Origin: Ampelomyces quisqualis
Taxonomy: Eukaryota > Ascomycota > Dothideomycetes > Pleosporales > Phaeosphaeriaceae
Direction: 5' to 3'
Length of the DNA: 64,000 nt
NCBI GenBank assembly: GCA_018398575.1
Contig: JAGTXZ010000018.1
Span: 2,356,001-2,420,000 of the forward strand
This document shows, in pieces, positions 50,330 through 59,679 of the stretch. A program made the translations under genes and the position numbers. The notes under the pieces are model-generated. The model saw only the letters and a list, made by a program, of their open reading frames with translations. It searched no databases and was not told where the DNA came from. Numbering within the stretch: position 1 is the first letter of the stretch; each line of letters begins with the position of its first letter.

Positions 50330-51700
50330 GCGCTTTAGCAGCGTAACGCTAGCGCCTAAGCAGCGTAACTAGGTATAAACACTAGCTTACTCTAGAAAGT
50401 CCTTGTTATCTAAGTCTTTAGGGATAGAGAACTTGTCCCTACTACTCTTCTTATCCTTCTTCTTAACCTTCTCTATACCTTTCTACCTCTCTGTAGTAGC
50501 TCTACCTAGATTACCTACTAGCTTATAAGTTAATAGTGTAGTAGCAGTGCGTTAAGAGCGCTTTAGCTTGCCCTTAGTAGCAGGGCGCGCTTAAAAAGAG
50601 GCTGCCTAGATAGCTAGGACTTAGCTAGGCGTTTCCTAGGGGCCTTAGCCTTAGCCTTAGCCTTAGCCTTAGCCTTGCTCTTAGCCTTGCCCTTTCCTTT
50701 AGAAAGAAGAAGCGTAGAAGTAGGGCTCTAAGGAGGAGGAGTTTTATCTCTCTCCTTCTTCTACTCTTTGCGCCTCTTAGAATTAGAGCCCTAGTTACTA
50801 GCAGCGCTCTTTAAATTAAGGTTAGAATTAGACTGCGCGTTAGCCTTACTAAGTAGTAGCAGATTAGCCTAGACAATGTTAGAACAACAGCGCAGTAACT
50901 ATAAGAAAGAAGAAAAATAACTTACTTAAGCCTGCAAGAGATTAAGAATACTCTTTACTATAGTAGAAAGGTAGTTAGTTGCCTTAACCTATAGGATTTA
51001 GATCTTATAACTCTTAGGCTAATAGTAACTCTTAAACTTAACCTCCTTATAAAAGAAAAGCTTTACTAAAGTAGTCTACTAGCGCAACGCTGTCTTTTAC
51101 GCGTTAATATCTAGGTCTACTCTAGCCTTATTAGTAGCAAAGCGCTACTACTGCTAGTATAGAGTATTCTAGCTCTTAACAAAACTTAGTAGTACTAGAG
51201 TACAAAACTTCTTTTTATAGGCGCACCTATTATACTATAGGCTGCTAGAAACGTAGTTATACGCTATGCTATTAATTTTTAGACTCTTAGCATAACGTAG
51301 GTAAACTAGCTTAGCTAGCTTAATATTAAAGACGCTACTGCAGTAGGTAACAAGTATAGCCTAAACGCTAAGTTAGTAATGTTGTAACGCTAGCGTTACA
51401 CTACTTATAGAGATAGTAGAGGTAGTAGGCAGTATAGGCGTAGTGCTTATAATAATTAATATAGAAGTAACAAAGTTGCAACAGCGTAAAGCTAAGAGAT
51501 AGTGTAGTAGTAATAGTAATATAATTGTTACTAAGAAAGTAGAAAAGATTAAGTACATAAAGTTCTGCTATAATTCTGCTATTATTATAGCTACTAGCTG
51601 CCTCTTAGATTTACTTAGAGTTTTAGCCTTAGTATAATAACAGCTTTTACAACAATAACATTAAGCACGCGCTAACAAGACCTAACGTTATACAAATTAC
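50330..51700 (-). pseudogene. Accessory cysteine / coiled-coil frame of E1 (antisense to pol)
   Basis: On the minus strand, YNRCAYKKKFC lies at about 51,234-51,202. The Cys codons at 51,225 and 51,204 are spaced C-x6-C, and the position three residues before the first (51,232-51,234) is Tyr, which one G-to-A change would make from Cys, restoring C-x2-C-x6-C. Downstream are YKEVKFKSYY, then a lysine/alanine repeat (KGKGKAKSKAKAKAKAKAKA at about 50,700-50,640, from a tandem agccta hexamer), and EKVKKKDKKSSRDKFSIPKD near 50,450. It ends almost at the end of plus-strand pol, tail-to-tail. Unrecognised family. It is the copy most damaged at the cysteine motif. Confidence 0.5.
50640..50695 (-). repeat. 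Hexamer microsatellite coding for (Ala-Lys)n
   Basis: About six perfect agcctt units (ttagccttagcc on the plus strand) followed by variant units. On the minus strand in the accessory frame of E1 it encodes alternating Ala and Lys, giving a strongly basic stretch. Confidence 0.8.
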
Positions 51701-51732
51701 TAGAATAGTAATTCTAGAGAAAAGAAAATAAT

Positions 51733-52014
51733 TGTAAAGATGCTACAGCGTAGAGCTATTAGTTGCGCAGTAATACGCCTATGCTATAATAATACTACTC
51801 TAGCGTTCTTACGCATAGAACGCGTACAGCTGCCCTAGCGTCTTAATAGCGCTACGCTAGCACAGACCTAGTGTATTCTAGTTATAAAGATACGTGTCTA
51901 GTTATATCTATAAAAGAGTAGTTCTGTACTAAAGTAGCAGAATAGAAATTAACTTACTTCTACCTATACTGCTATTGTTATCTTGTAACTTTGCTGCTAT
52001 ACAAACCTCTTATA
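51733..52014 (+). repeat. E1 3' LTR (282 bp)
   Basis: Begins tgtaaagatgctacagcg and ends caaacctcttata, followed by the duplicated agtct. More mutated than the 5' LTR; contains the conserved tataaaag at 51,909. Confidence 0.95.
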
Positions 52015-52450
52015 AGTCTATAATAACGCTAATAAGAACTATAAGAACTACTTAGCTAAGAAAACTAATAAGAATTAAGTCTTTACAGCTACTTTTACTT
52101 TTAAGTAAATTAAGGCTTAAAAGTATCTAAAGCGCTAGCGTTCTTTAGAAATCTGCTCTAGCTATAATATTAATATAGACTATAAATATTCTATATATAT
52201 CTTTCTAGTCTATAAAGCTTATAATCTGCAGCCTATTCTATAAATATTAAGGCCTGCCTTTTACAGATTATAAGTAAAGTATAAAATAATATTTGTAATA
52301 GCTATAGAGCTAGCTTTAGTTTATTTATAGAGTGTATTACACTTAAGAACTTTTATAAAAACACTTATATAAACTACTATTACAGATCTTTTAGAACTTG
52401 CTATTTTTTTTACTATTAGTTCTATTTCTATTTGTTTTTATATTTGCTAA
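52015..52450 (+). pseudogene. Unidentified reading frame, part 2 (resumes after E1)
   Basis: Continues the frame of 37,660-37,917: NNANKNYKNYLAKKTNKN, then VFTATFTFK, KYLKR, SLEICSSYNINIDYKYSIYI and FVIAIELALVYL. Stops are at positions compatible with former Gln or Arg. No domain recognised. Confidence 0.45.
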
Positions 52451-53020
52451 CAGTTTACAGCCTAGAACTAGTCTAACAGACTCTCTAGTAAGTATAGTAG
52501 TCTATCTAAGTCTTTTAGCTTATCTAAGCGCACTTGCAAAGACTATGCACTAGCTAAATATAATTCTAAGTCTTTTAATATAAATATTGCAGGCTGTTTA
52601 AAGTATCTAAAGTATTCTAAGTAGAGCTACAAAGACTATAAGAGTAATACTAAAACTAGTATTAACTTCTTTAACTCTTGTTATACAGCCTATAATAACT
52701 TTATATAGATATTCTATTTGCCTTGGCCCTTTTATAAGATAAATAAAAGCGTTATAAACCTTTAAGATAATCTTAATAAGCTTATAGACTTTATTAAGAG
52801 TATAGATTAGGTTATAGGCTGTATAAATAAATAAACAATATAGAAAAGAACTTTATAGTCTATAATAATAATTTACAATTTATAGTAATACCTAGTTAAG
52901 CTCTTTACAAGCTGTAGAACCTTTTAGTTTTACTAAATATAAATGTAAAATAGTTATTATAAATAATACAAGCTACAAAACACTTTTGCCTAGGTAATTT
53001 TCCTTGCTTACTAATTAACA
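52451..53020. other. AT-rich tail of the mutated compartment
   Basis: Mutated-type sequence without assignable genes. Words such as aagtatctaaag and taagtctttta recur. The composition changes abruptly at about 53,020-53,035, where ttcacccttggccagtcacc begins. Confidence 0.6.
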
Positions 53021-53489
53021 ATTAGACTTTTCACCCTTGGCCAGTCACCTGGCATCAGGAACACTCAAGGACTACAAATTCAGACCGACAAGAAGCTCAG
53101 CGAGGCACATCCAGGTCGAGATCAAGCAGGTCTTTGATTTGTTCCCCTGGTATGAGAAGATATGTCGAGGCGATCATGGACGCGTGCCGCGTTGTTAAGC
53201 TTAGAGGAGGAATGAGCAACGACTAGCCTCGGTACGGGGGTGAAGGCACCTACCCGACTTACCTAATCCCCGCAGATGGCTAGCGTGATGCCCATCGACC
53301 TTACCGTTCTGACATCTCGCATCTTCTGAAAACATGGACGAGTCGGCCGCGACAGAATCTATCACTTCTCAGAAAAGGCCGTCGTCACAAGAAGGATAAA
53401 ATCGCACGAGGGCGAAGCGAGCGAAGTATGCCTCTACCACATGGTGCGCGACTCCGCCATGGTACCTTGAATACTTCTAAATACCTCTA
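53021..53489. other. Balanced-composition DNA upstream of the transcription-factor relic
   Basis: First stretch of the gene compartment. TCA, TGA, CGA and TGG words are common again. No intact gene. It may contain the lost 5' part of the transcription-factor gene. Confidence 0.5.
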
Positions 53490-55466
53490 GCAATGAATCT
53501 AAGAGATGTAAAGTCAAGGTTATCCGCACAGATACGTATGTTGGCTGCCACCGCTGCACGGCTGTCGAGAATCCCTGTGTCGTCGCCCCGACCACTGTGC
53601 AATCTGTTAGACAAAGTAGCAAACCTAGGCGGGAACCGAGAAGTGATGTGAAGGGAGAAACTTACTACCGCGATGTCAAGACTGATGAATTCGCAGGCAG
53701 CACTATCAACGCTTGAGAGAAGACATTGATGGCTTGCGCCAGCAGATAACGGCGCTGACAGCGTCTGTAGCCCCCCTCGTCGAGACAAACACCCGTGGCC
53801 AACCCTCGTCCAGTCCACGAAATTGCACTTCAGCTTCTCGAATAGCGACAGCTAAAGCTATTGAATCTTCCCTTTAGCGATCGTCTGAACTTTGTTCTCA
53901 GCCTCAATTCGTTGGCCCGACACAATCCGCCCTCAGTTTCAACATTGCAGAGACATCTATTTCTCGCATGAACATAGCCACCGACGCTGAGCAGGTTCCT
54001 GAGATAGAAACCGCTGCAGTTGCGTGAATCCACCCCTGACAAGAGTTGCATAAACCTGACCCGATCTTCTAATAAAGCAGCGGATGTCACTTATAGTCTT
54101 CCCTACAAGGGGATTGTTCGTCTACTCGAGGTATACCATGAGGAGATCGCTTATAGACATCCGATCATCAACACTACAGACTTGATAGGAAAAGCCTCGG
54201 GTGCTCAAGTTTGCAGACAAGTCTGAAAACCTCGTTGCTTAGATCCATTCGGTTGATCGGAGAGACGTGCTGTCGCAGCAAAAAGATCTTAAGCTACTTT
54301 AGCATATTAGGTATTTACCGCAACACGTGCATATATTGAATGTTGCCTTCTCCACAAAACCCACGGCAAGAACGAAGTCTCCAACGCATTGATCGTTTCT
54401 GTCGAACAAGACGTTGGCGTAATCTCACTTGCAAGTACCGTTAAGCTTCGGGACATACAGGTGATAGGCATGCTAGTATAATCATATCGAGACTAGTCTC
54501 TGCTTATGAGCTGGTGTTCCGAGCAGGGTCTTTACTTCTGCCACATTTCGGAAGAACTTGTACAAGCTTGAGCGAAGGTGGGGCTTCGGTACCAGCCTAC
54601 CATTTGCACTCGACAATCGTGACTTAGACCCTCAACTACCCGAGCCAGGGTCTCAGCACCCTTACTCCAAGGCCATAGTCGCGTTCGCGAAATTATTTTT
54701 CAGGGTATGGGAAGTTCTGCCGCCATGTAGATCATCGCTTCAATTGATTCCAAGCGAGAAAGAGGAGTATCCCGATTTCATCGCGCAAAACTGCTGCAGA
54801 CACTTCCCAGAGAACTACAATACGACCGGAGCTCTGAAGAGGACCAACCATGCCAACTTCGCTGCGTCCGCACGCTGCTCTACCTACGTGGGAATTCCGT
54901 ACGAACCCTCATCTACCACCATCATGTGTTGACTCCAGACAACGTCAGCACGAATGTGCACAATGCGCACGTAGTCGTTGGCATCGCCACAGACAGTATT
55001 CAGGTGCTTGTACATTTGAATCAAATAAGCAAGATATACGTAAGGGAGCAGGGAATTTACCACTATTATCTGCTAAGCGCCGTTCTTGCCGTTTGTGATG
55101 CCCCGCGCATTCACAGAAACATGCCAAGACCCTTTCGTCTCAGTACCCGAGCTTGTCAAAAGCTTCTCTCGCCAAATAATAGCCAGCCGTAGACTCTGGA
55201 AGATTATGCGTGGCCTAATGCCGGTCATCAAGTCCCTTAGTTCTCGAGCTGCAGATAGAGCTCTACCGCCGAGGACCATCGAGGGCGAGCCTGCACTGAA
55301 TCCAGGACTAATCCCTCTCACAGCCAACATCGCGAATGTATCTGATAATTGGGCGCTCGATAATCTGGGTTTCAACACTCAACTCAACAGATATGCACCC
55401 AAGACTTTTGATATGAGCCATAAGCTGATAGACTTATACGATCTCTTCTGCTCAGCTGCAGTTTGA
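53490..55466 (+). pseudogene. Decayed Zn2Cys6 fungal-specific transcription factor
   Basis: Plus-strand fragments in several frames form one fungal regulator. Near 53,505-53,590 is a partial zinc cluster (KRCKVKV, then GCHRCTAVENPCVVAP). Near 54,110-54,165 is LLEVYHEEIAYRHPIINTTD, the start of the fungal-specific middle domain. About 54,560 has YKLERRWGFGTSLPFALDNR and DLDPQLPEPGSQHPYSKAIV, the conserved R-R-W-S-F-G-T-G-x-P-F-A-L block. A frameshift near 54,788 leads into LYLRGNSVRTLIYHHHVL and SIQVLVHLNQISKIYVREQG. Another near 55,090 leads into VKSFSRQIIASRRLWKIMRG. The last frame ends at 55,466. Several stops and shifts cannot all be introns, and no start is evident. It would have bound DNA and controlled nearby genes; here it is a pseudogene, damaged by indels rather than by the YCR mutation process. 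Confidence 0.8.
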
Positions 55467-56460
55467 TAACATGATTTAAATGGCGGTAGCAACTTTGAGT
55501 ACAACACTGTTGGGTAACAGGGGCATACATGAGATGTTGGTAACATAGCACAGCATTTTCAGGGCCTGATATGAGCCACTACTGCTACCAACAATATAGC
55601 AAACGACGTGGCTTGGAATCAGCAGCGCTTCAACTGGTTCTCAATTTCAAATAGGGCAGCGGCTCAGATCTCCGCGCCCATAGGCTTGCGAAGTGCATAC
55701 AGTCCCACACAAGGCACGCTTGATGCGGCGACAATGCGCACCTGGATGCATGCTCAAAAGCCACGCCAGCGCAAATCAAGCAGAATTTACGCCGGGCGGG
55801 CACGAATGCCTCACAGCGGTCCCTTCAAGAAGCCGGTGTTTTCTGTTCTGCTGGCCATTTGAATATTCCCTGGATCCGGCGAGGTCCTTAGGTTTGCAGT
55901 ATGCGCCATGACCAATGCACAAGTCAGCGCGAACGTCATCTCCGACTCAGCTCGAAGCATTGCCATTGGTTCCAATGCTAAGTTTTTGTGCGTTATCTGA
56001 ACGTTTCGAAACTACCGTAGCATGAGTCTAACACATAAACAGGCATGTTTGGTTACCTGGGCAGGTTGATCGCAACTTGGGCCTATCTGCCCACCGATGC
56101 TCCTCGATATCTCGTTGGTAACAGTATCAGTGTATGTGAGCGGCACTATGGACTGGCATTGCAATCGGTGCTGGGATCTCGATGAAGTAACACAGAAAGC
56201 GATCGAAGTGAACGGCGCTGGAAGCCATGAATGAACAACTCAGCCTAGGTGTTATGTCTACTACGTAAGACCAAGCAAGCTCCACACAGGCACAAGTCTC
56301 GTGAATACCAAACATTGTCCGGGATTTGTCACTGCGCAACAATGACGATTCGCCCGCAAACAACAACCGCCAGCGCATTCACTGAAACCATGCTCTATAC
56401 TGCTCTATGTGTTACTGAGCTGTTCCTGGCTACGCTTTTCCGTGCAACAACTCAGTTAAC
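55467..56460. other. Intergenic region, no supported gene
   Basis: Contains an ATG frame of 84 codons at 55,608-55,862 with no recognisable domain, and overlapping short frames. Probably the 3' flank of the relic and the promoter and 5' UTR of the RING gene that starts at 56,461. Confidence 0.5.
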
Positions 56461-57465
56461 ATGGAAGATTTCATTCGCACTCAGCTTCATCCAGTCGATA
56501 TTTGCGCAATCTGCACCGAGGCTTTCAGCGCGGAGCACCAGCCCGTCGCACTACCAGCATGTAAGCATATCTTCGGACATAATTGTATCAAAAAATGGCT
56601 GCGCACAGGTCGAGGAGCCAACAAAAGCTGTCCCTCGTGCCGAGCTGCCATGTATGAAAAGCGCGACTCAAATGCCAGCTTCGATGCTCCTTCTCTATGG
56701 AAGGCACTTTGTGAGCAACCTCCAGAGCGCCTAAATACGTGTATGACCCACATGTGGTCCGACCTACAACATCTGTGGAAGCGCAAGCCAAGCGGCAAGT
56801 TCAGCATCACAGAGCTTCTCGACAAAGTCATCATTCCCGCGCTAGATCAGACAAGCGCAGGCGGTCTGACTGTCGTCTCCGCACACGATGTTTTCATGGA
56901 CTGCTACAACTTCATCACCGCATCTTGGAACTCCCTAGGCCGACCTGACCGTGCGATGGGCCTTTCGATACCGCTTGTTCGTCTCGCGCGTTTGATGTCA
57001 AGCGCCAGCACAACACTACCGAAGTGGATGACGACAGTACCGCGAACGAATCGACTGTTATGGACAGCGAACTCCAGTCTGGGTCTTACGAAGTGCGAGA
57101 TGTCTTGGGACGATATCATTGCTGCATCGCAAAATGCGACTAGCACACAACACTTCCCACTCTTGCACTTGTACACATTGCTCATATCGCAGAGCATCGC
57201 TCACAGTGCACAGTCGAGCTTGTGGCCGACGCGACGACATGAGGTGATGAATTTGGTGGTGGAGCGGTGCTGTGAGAAGATTGGTGGGGATGGCTGGAGT
57301 GGGAAACCGAGCAATGAGTTCAAGGATGTATTGGTGCTTGTACATGAGGAGCTGCGGAAGTTTCAGTTGAAACAGAAGAAGTTGAGCTTGCGAGGATACG
57401 GTAGTGAAGAGGAAATTGTCAAGGGCATCTGGGCGTTGGCGTTATGGAGTGTGAGTAAGTGCTAA
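56461..57465 (+). CDS. RING-finger domain protein
   Basis: An intact single-exon frame of 334 residues. The N-terminus holds a RING-type zinc finger: C15-x2-C18, then C34-x-H36, then C42, and C57-P-S-C60 (DICAICTEAF, PACKHIFGHNCIKKWL, SCPSCRAAM). The usual fifth ligand position (39) is Gly, with His at 40, an arrangement I treat as a RING variant. RING domains usually recruit E2 enzymes for ubiquitin transfer, so an E3 ligase role is likely but inferred. The remaining 270 residues have no motif I recognise. They are rich in Trp, Leu and Ser (for example SWNSLGRPDRAMGLSIPLVR). The ATG at 56,461 (gttaacatgg) is the first in frame and lies 14 codons before the RING. The frame ends TGC TAA. Codon use is normal for the compartment, and there is no sign of decay. 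Confidence 0.88.
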   Translation: MEDFIRTQLHPVDICAICTEAFSAEHQPVALPACKHIFGHNCIKKWLRTGRGANKSCPSCRAAMYEKRDSNASFDAPSLWKALCEQPPERLNTCMTHMWSDLQHLWKRKPSGKFSITELLDKVIIPALDQTSAGGLTVVSAHDVFMDCYNFITASWNSLGRPDRAMGLSIPLVRLARLMSSASTTLPKWMTTVPRTNRLLWTANSSLGLTKCEMSWDDIIAASQNATSTQHFPLLHLYTLLISQSIAHSAQSSLWPTRRHEVMNLVVERCCEKIGGDGWSGKPSNEFKDVLVLVHEELRKFQLKQKKLSLRGYGSEEEIVKGIWALALWSVSKC

Positions 57466-57951
57466 AGAGGACGTCTTTATTAAGCTGTCTTCCAGGCAAG
57501 GGTCTAATGCGCAATATCGAAATTGCATCTGTCTGCCGCACATCGCACATACCCTTGCCACTTATCTGCGCTCTCGAGATGGTCACAGTGTTCGCTTATA
57601 AGCTTGCCAATAACAAGCAGTAATCTACTAGTTGAGCATGGGCGGTTGCGCTTCCGGTGGATCATTATAAGGGCTACATTGTAGTGGCACTTAGAAGACG
57701 GGAAAAAGTACTTATTCGTCTTTGCAAGTGTTTGAAGGCCCAGTGGTGTTTGAAAAACGTCGAAACTCCTTTGCGTAACTGACCATCTCCACGATTTGAT
57801 GCCAAACCTACGCCCGTGTTGTAGCCGCACTTCTCTTCCTAACACCAGCTGTCGCTCCAGAATCTACTTGCGCCGGCCTCAGTCTTGTCTCGCCGCTCAA
57901 CCTGTAGAAAAACCGAGTACGCTAGCAGTCACTCTCCGCATCGAACTTCAC
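57466..57951. other. Intergenic region
   Basis: Lies between convergent genes (RING on plus, next exon on minus). A minus-strand frame at 57,504-57,845 has no ATG near its 5' end and no recognisable domain, so I do not call it. Confidence 0.5.
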
Positions 57952-58090
57952 CTACCAGCAAAGCAATAAGGTATCGGACATGATGAAGTCTTTGGGAGTG
58001 TGCATGTCCTCTGCCAATTTGATAGCCTGGGCGCTTGGCCGAATGGTAACGAGGTCCGCGTCAGAGACGGAAAGGTAAAGTACGTTCACC
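57952..58090 (-). CDS. Probable terminal exon of an unidentified minus-strand gene
   Basis: After a good acceptor (cacagttacag on the minus strand) the frame reads VNVLYLSVSDADLVTIRPSA, then QAIKLAEDMHTPKDFIMSDT and LLLCW before TAG at 57,952-57,954. The text is strongly protein-like. It sits 80 bp downstream of the isochorismatase-family stop codon. Joining from that gene's VFG codon through a GT-AG intron would shift the frame into a stop, so it is not a simple continuation. Either a different intron links them, or it is the remnant of another gene. I do not recognise the family. Confidence 0.4.
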
Positions 58091-58170
58091 CTGTAACTGT
58101 GATGAGGGGCATTGGCACGCAGAGAAGGCAGTAACTATCTGCGAACATTTTCGCGATTTAGTGTTTCCGA

Positions 58171-58798
58171 TCATTTGATATCCGAACTCTTTACTACAGT
58201 ACCAAACACGTCCGCAAGCTCGGCCAGCGCAACTCTGGTGACCTCGTCGCCTTGCACGCCTGGGATGTCGCGATCGCCGATGCCGTCCTCCACAAGTACG
58301 ACTTCATAGCCCTTCTGGAATGCTTCGCGTGCCGTCGTAGAAACACATACGTGGGCCATGTAGCCAACGAGAACCACTTTCTTAATGCCCCACGATTCAA
58401 GCTTCTCGTGGAGTGGCGTCTGCTCGAAGGAGCCTGGGAATTGCTTCCAGATTTGTGTTTCGCCATCCTGAAAACTCATCAGCATCGACTACTGTTGGTA
58501 TCAATCATAGCCGTACCTTGGCTTTCACTTCCTTGAATTCAATCGCGAGATCAGTGCCGGGCGTGAAAATCGGTGCGCCTTCTGGTGTCTTGTGCATCAC
58601 ATGGATGATCTTTCCATCGACTGAGCGGTACTTCTCAAGCAGACTCGCAATCACCTTTCTGCTTGCTGCTGCGTTCGTGACTGTTAATGCGCCCGATGCG
58701 TATTCGTTTTGCGCGTCGATAATGATGAGTGCGGAGTCCGATGTCGATGCGGTGCTTGCGGGCATGCCCAGCAGGGATCGAAAAGAGGACGGCGCCAT
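58171..58798 (-). CDS. Isochorismatase-family cysteine hydrolase, two exons
   Basis: Exon 1 is 58,798-58,517 and exon 2 is 58,467-58,171. The 49-bp intron (58,516-58,468) starts gtacgg, has a gctgatg branch-like site and ends ttttcag; it falls between codons. The protein is about 192 residues, usual for the family. Catalytic triad residues are visible: D28 in ALIIIDAQNEY, K102 in WKQFPGSFEQTPL and C135 in GYMAHVCVSTTAREA; the last is the nucleophile motif. The family hydrolyses amides or vinyl ethers such as nicotinamide-like or isochorismate-like substrates; the actual substrate cannot be told. The ATG at 58,796-58,798 has a good context (cacaatggc). No signal peptide is evident, so it is probably cytosolic. 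Upstream TTG codons were not used as the start. Confidence 0.88.
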
Positions 58799-59454
58799 TG
58801 TGAACAACGAAGTATGGTCGGAAAAGCTTGGGATGAAAGGTAATTATGTTATGCCTCAATGCTATTGATTTTCTGTAAGCTTCGAGTGATGAATGACAGA
58901 AGCACACTCAAAGCTGTGGCCTTGCTGTCTTTGTACCCCGCAACTGTACCTGCGATGTGCATGACGACGGTCTCCCGGCCGAGGCCGAGGTTCGGTCGAT
59001 TAGCAAAGCTCCACGATCTACCGGCCGGGTGGGAACCAGAATGGAGAGTCAAAAGGCCTATAAGAATTACAGCTCTGGGGCTTAACGTGGAATGCGCTGA
59101 CTTTCTGTAATCACGTGTGCTGTCCTTGCTTAACTGGTTCCAAACGGGTTAAGCGTACTCTGCAAATTGCCTTGTCTGGTCAAACAAACGAATGACGGTC
59201 TGGGAATCAGCGAGGATTGAACACCTTGACTAAGGCTAATTGGTAGCAATGAAACTAAGATATCGCGTAGTTTTGTGCTTGCCGGTAGCAAATGTAGCAT
59301 GACAGTTGATGTACGCTCAAAAAGCACCGGCAAACGCCTGACCTTAGCTTCATAGATCCGTCCAATTTGATAGTACACGAACCAGCTCTTTTATTAGACT
59401 CTTGGAATGTCAGCGTTCTCGTTCGCATGCTCACACTGAGCGTAACAAACCCAT
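58799..59454. other. Intergenic region
   Basis: Promoter side of the isochorismatase-family gene. Short frames on both strands (such as 58,859-59,110, 83 codons) have no recognisable domain and no conserved-looking composition. Nothing called. Confidence 0.5.
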
Positions 59455-59679
59455 TTAAAGGTACGTCCTTCCACCTGGTGCTGCCTCTCGCACTTCCCTC
59501 AAATGTCTACGATGGTCCTGGAAGACCTTTGGGGCCATCTTCTCTACCTCGCCCTGGAGCAGAGCATACGAATACCAAGTCTTGAAGCAATCTTTCTGCG
59601 TGGCGGTGGGATATCTGACGCCCTTGGCGCGATGCGCTTGGAGTACAACGGCTTCGAGCGAACGGGTTGCGGGAGGCAT
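59455..59679 (-). CDS. Possible small protein of 74 residues
   Basis: An ATG frame at 59,679 with a favourable context (ctcacaatgcc) reads MPPATRSLEAVVLQAHRAKG, continues through CFKTWYSYALLQGEVEKMAP and ends RREAAPGG-like basic text before TAA. It has a basic, amphipathic N-terminus and no Cys pairs, which would suit a small mitochondrial protein. The protein-like composition is the only evidence, and overlapping frames exist on both strands. No family recognised. Confidence 0.4.
   Translation of the reverse strand: MPPATRSLEAVVLQAHRAKGVRYPTATQKDCFKTWYSYALLQGEVEKMAPKVFQDHRRHLREVREAAPGGRTYL

Larger units (their letters stand above)
37918..52014 (+). mobile_element. Ty3/Gypsy chromovirus-type LTR retrotransposon E1, with E2 nested inside
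   Basis: Two 282-bp LTRs (37,918-38,199 and 51,733-52,014) are bounded by a perfect 5-bp duplication, agtct, at 37,913-37,917 and 52,015-52,019. Gag and pol read on the plus strand. A purine-rich tract (agagaaaagaaaataat) abuts the right LTR. Pol is split by E2 (42,023-49,118 plus its duplication), leaving 7.0 kb of E1 sequence. A minus-strand accessory frame lies between pol and the 3' LTR. Confidence 0.95.

Noticed and set aside
51373..51558. Minus-strand frame of 61 codons, Leu/Ile/Thr-rich
   Set aside because: Low-complexity text typical of random frames in this compartment; the accessory frame of E1 is in another phase.
53434..54090. Minus-strand frames of 62 to 113 codons
   Set aside because: They overlap the transcription-factor relic, whose plus-strand fragments match a known family in order.
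57504..57845. Minus-strand frame of 113 codons
   Set aside because: Its 5' end has GTG rather than ATG and no family resemblance was convincing.
59180..59215. tRNA-like T-arm text (gcgaggattgaac)
   Set aside because: No matching acceptor stem, D arm or anticodon arm could be found around it.
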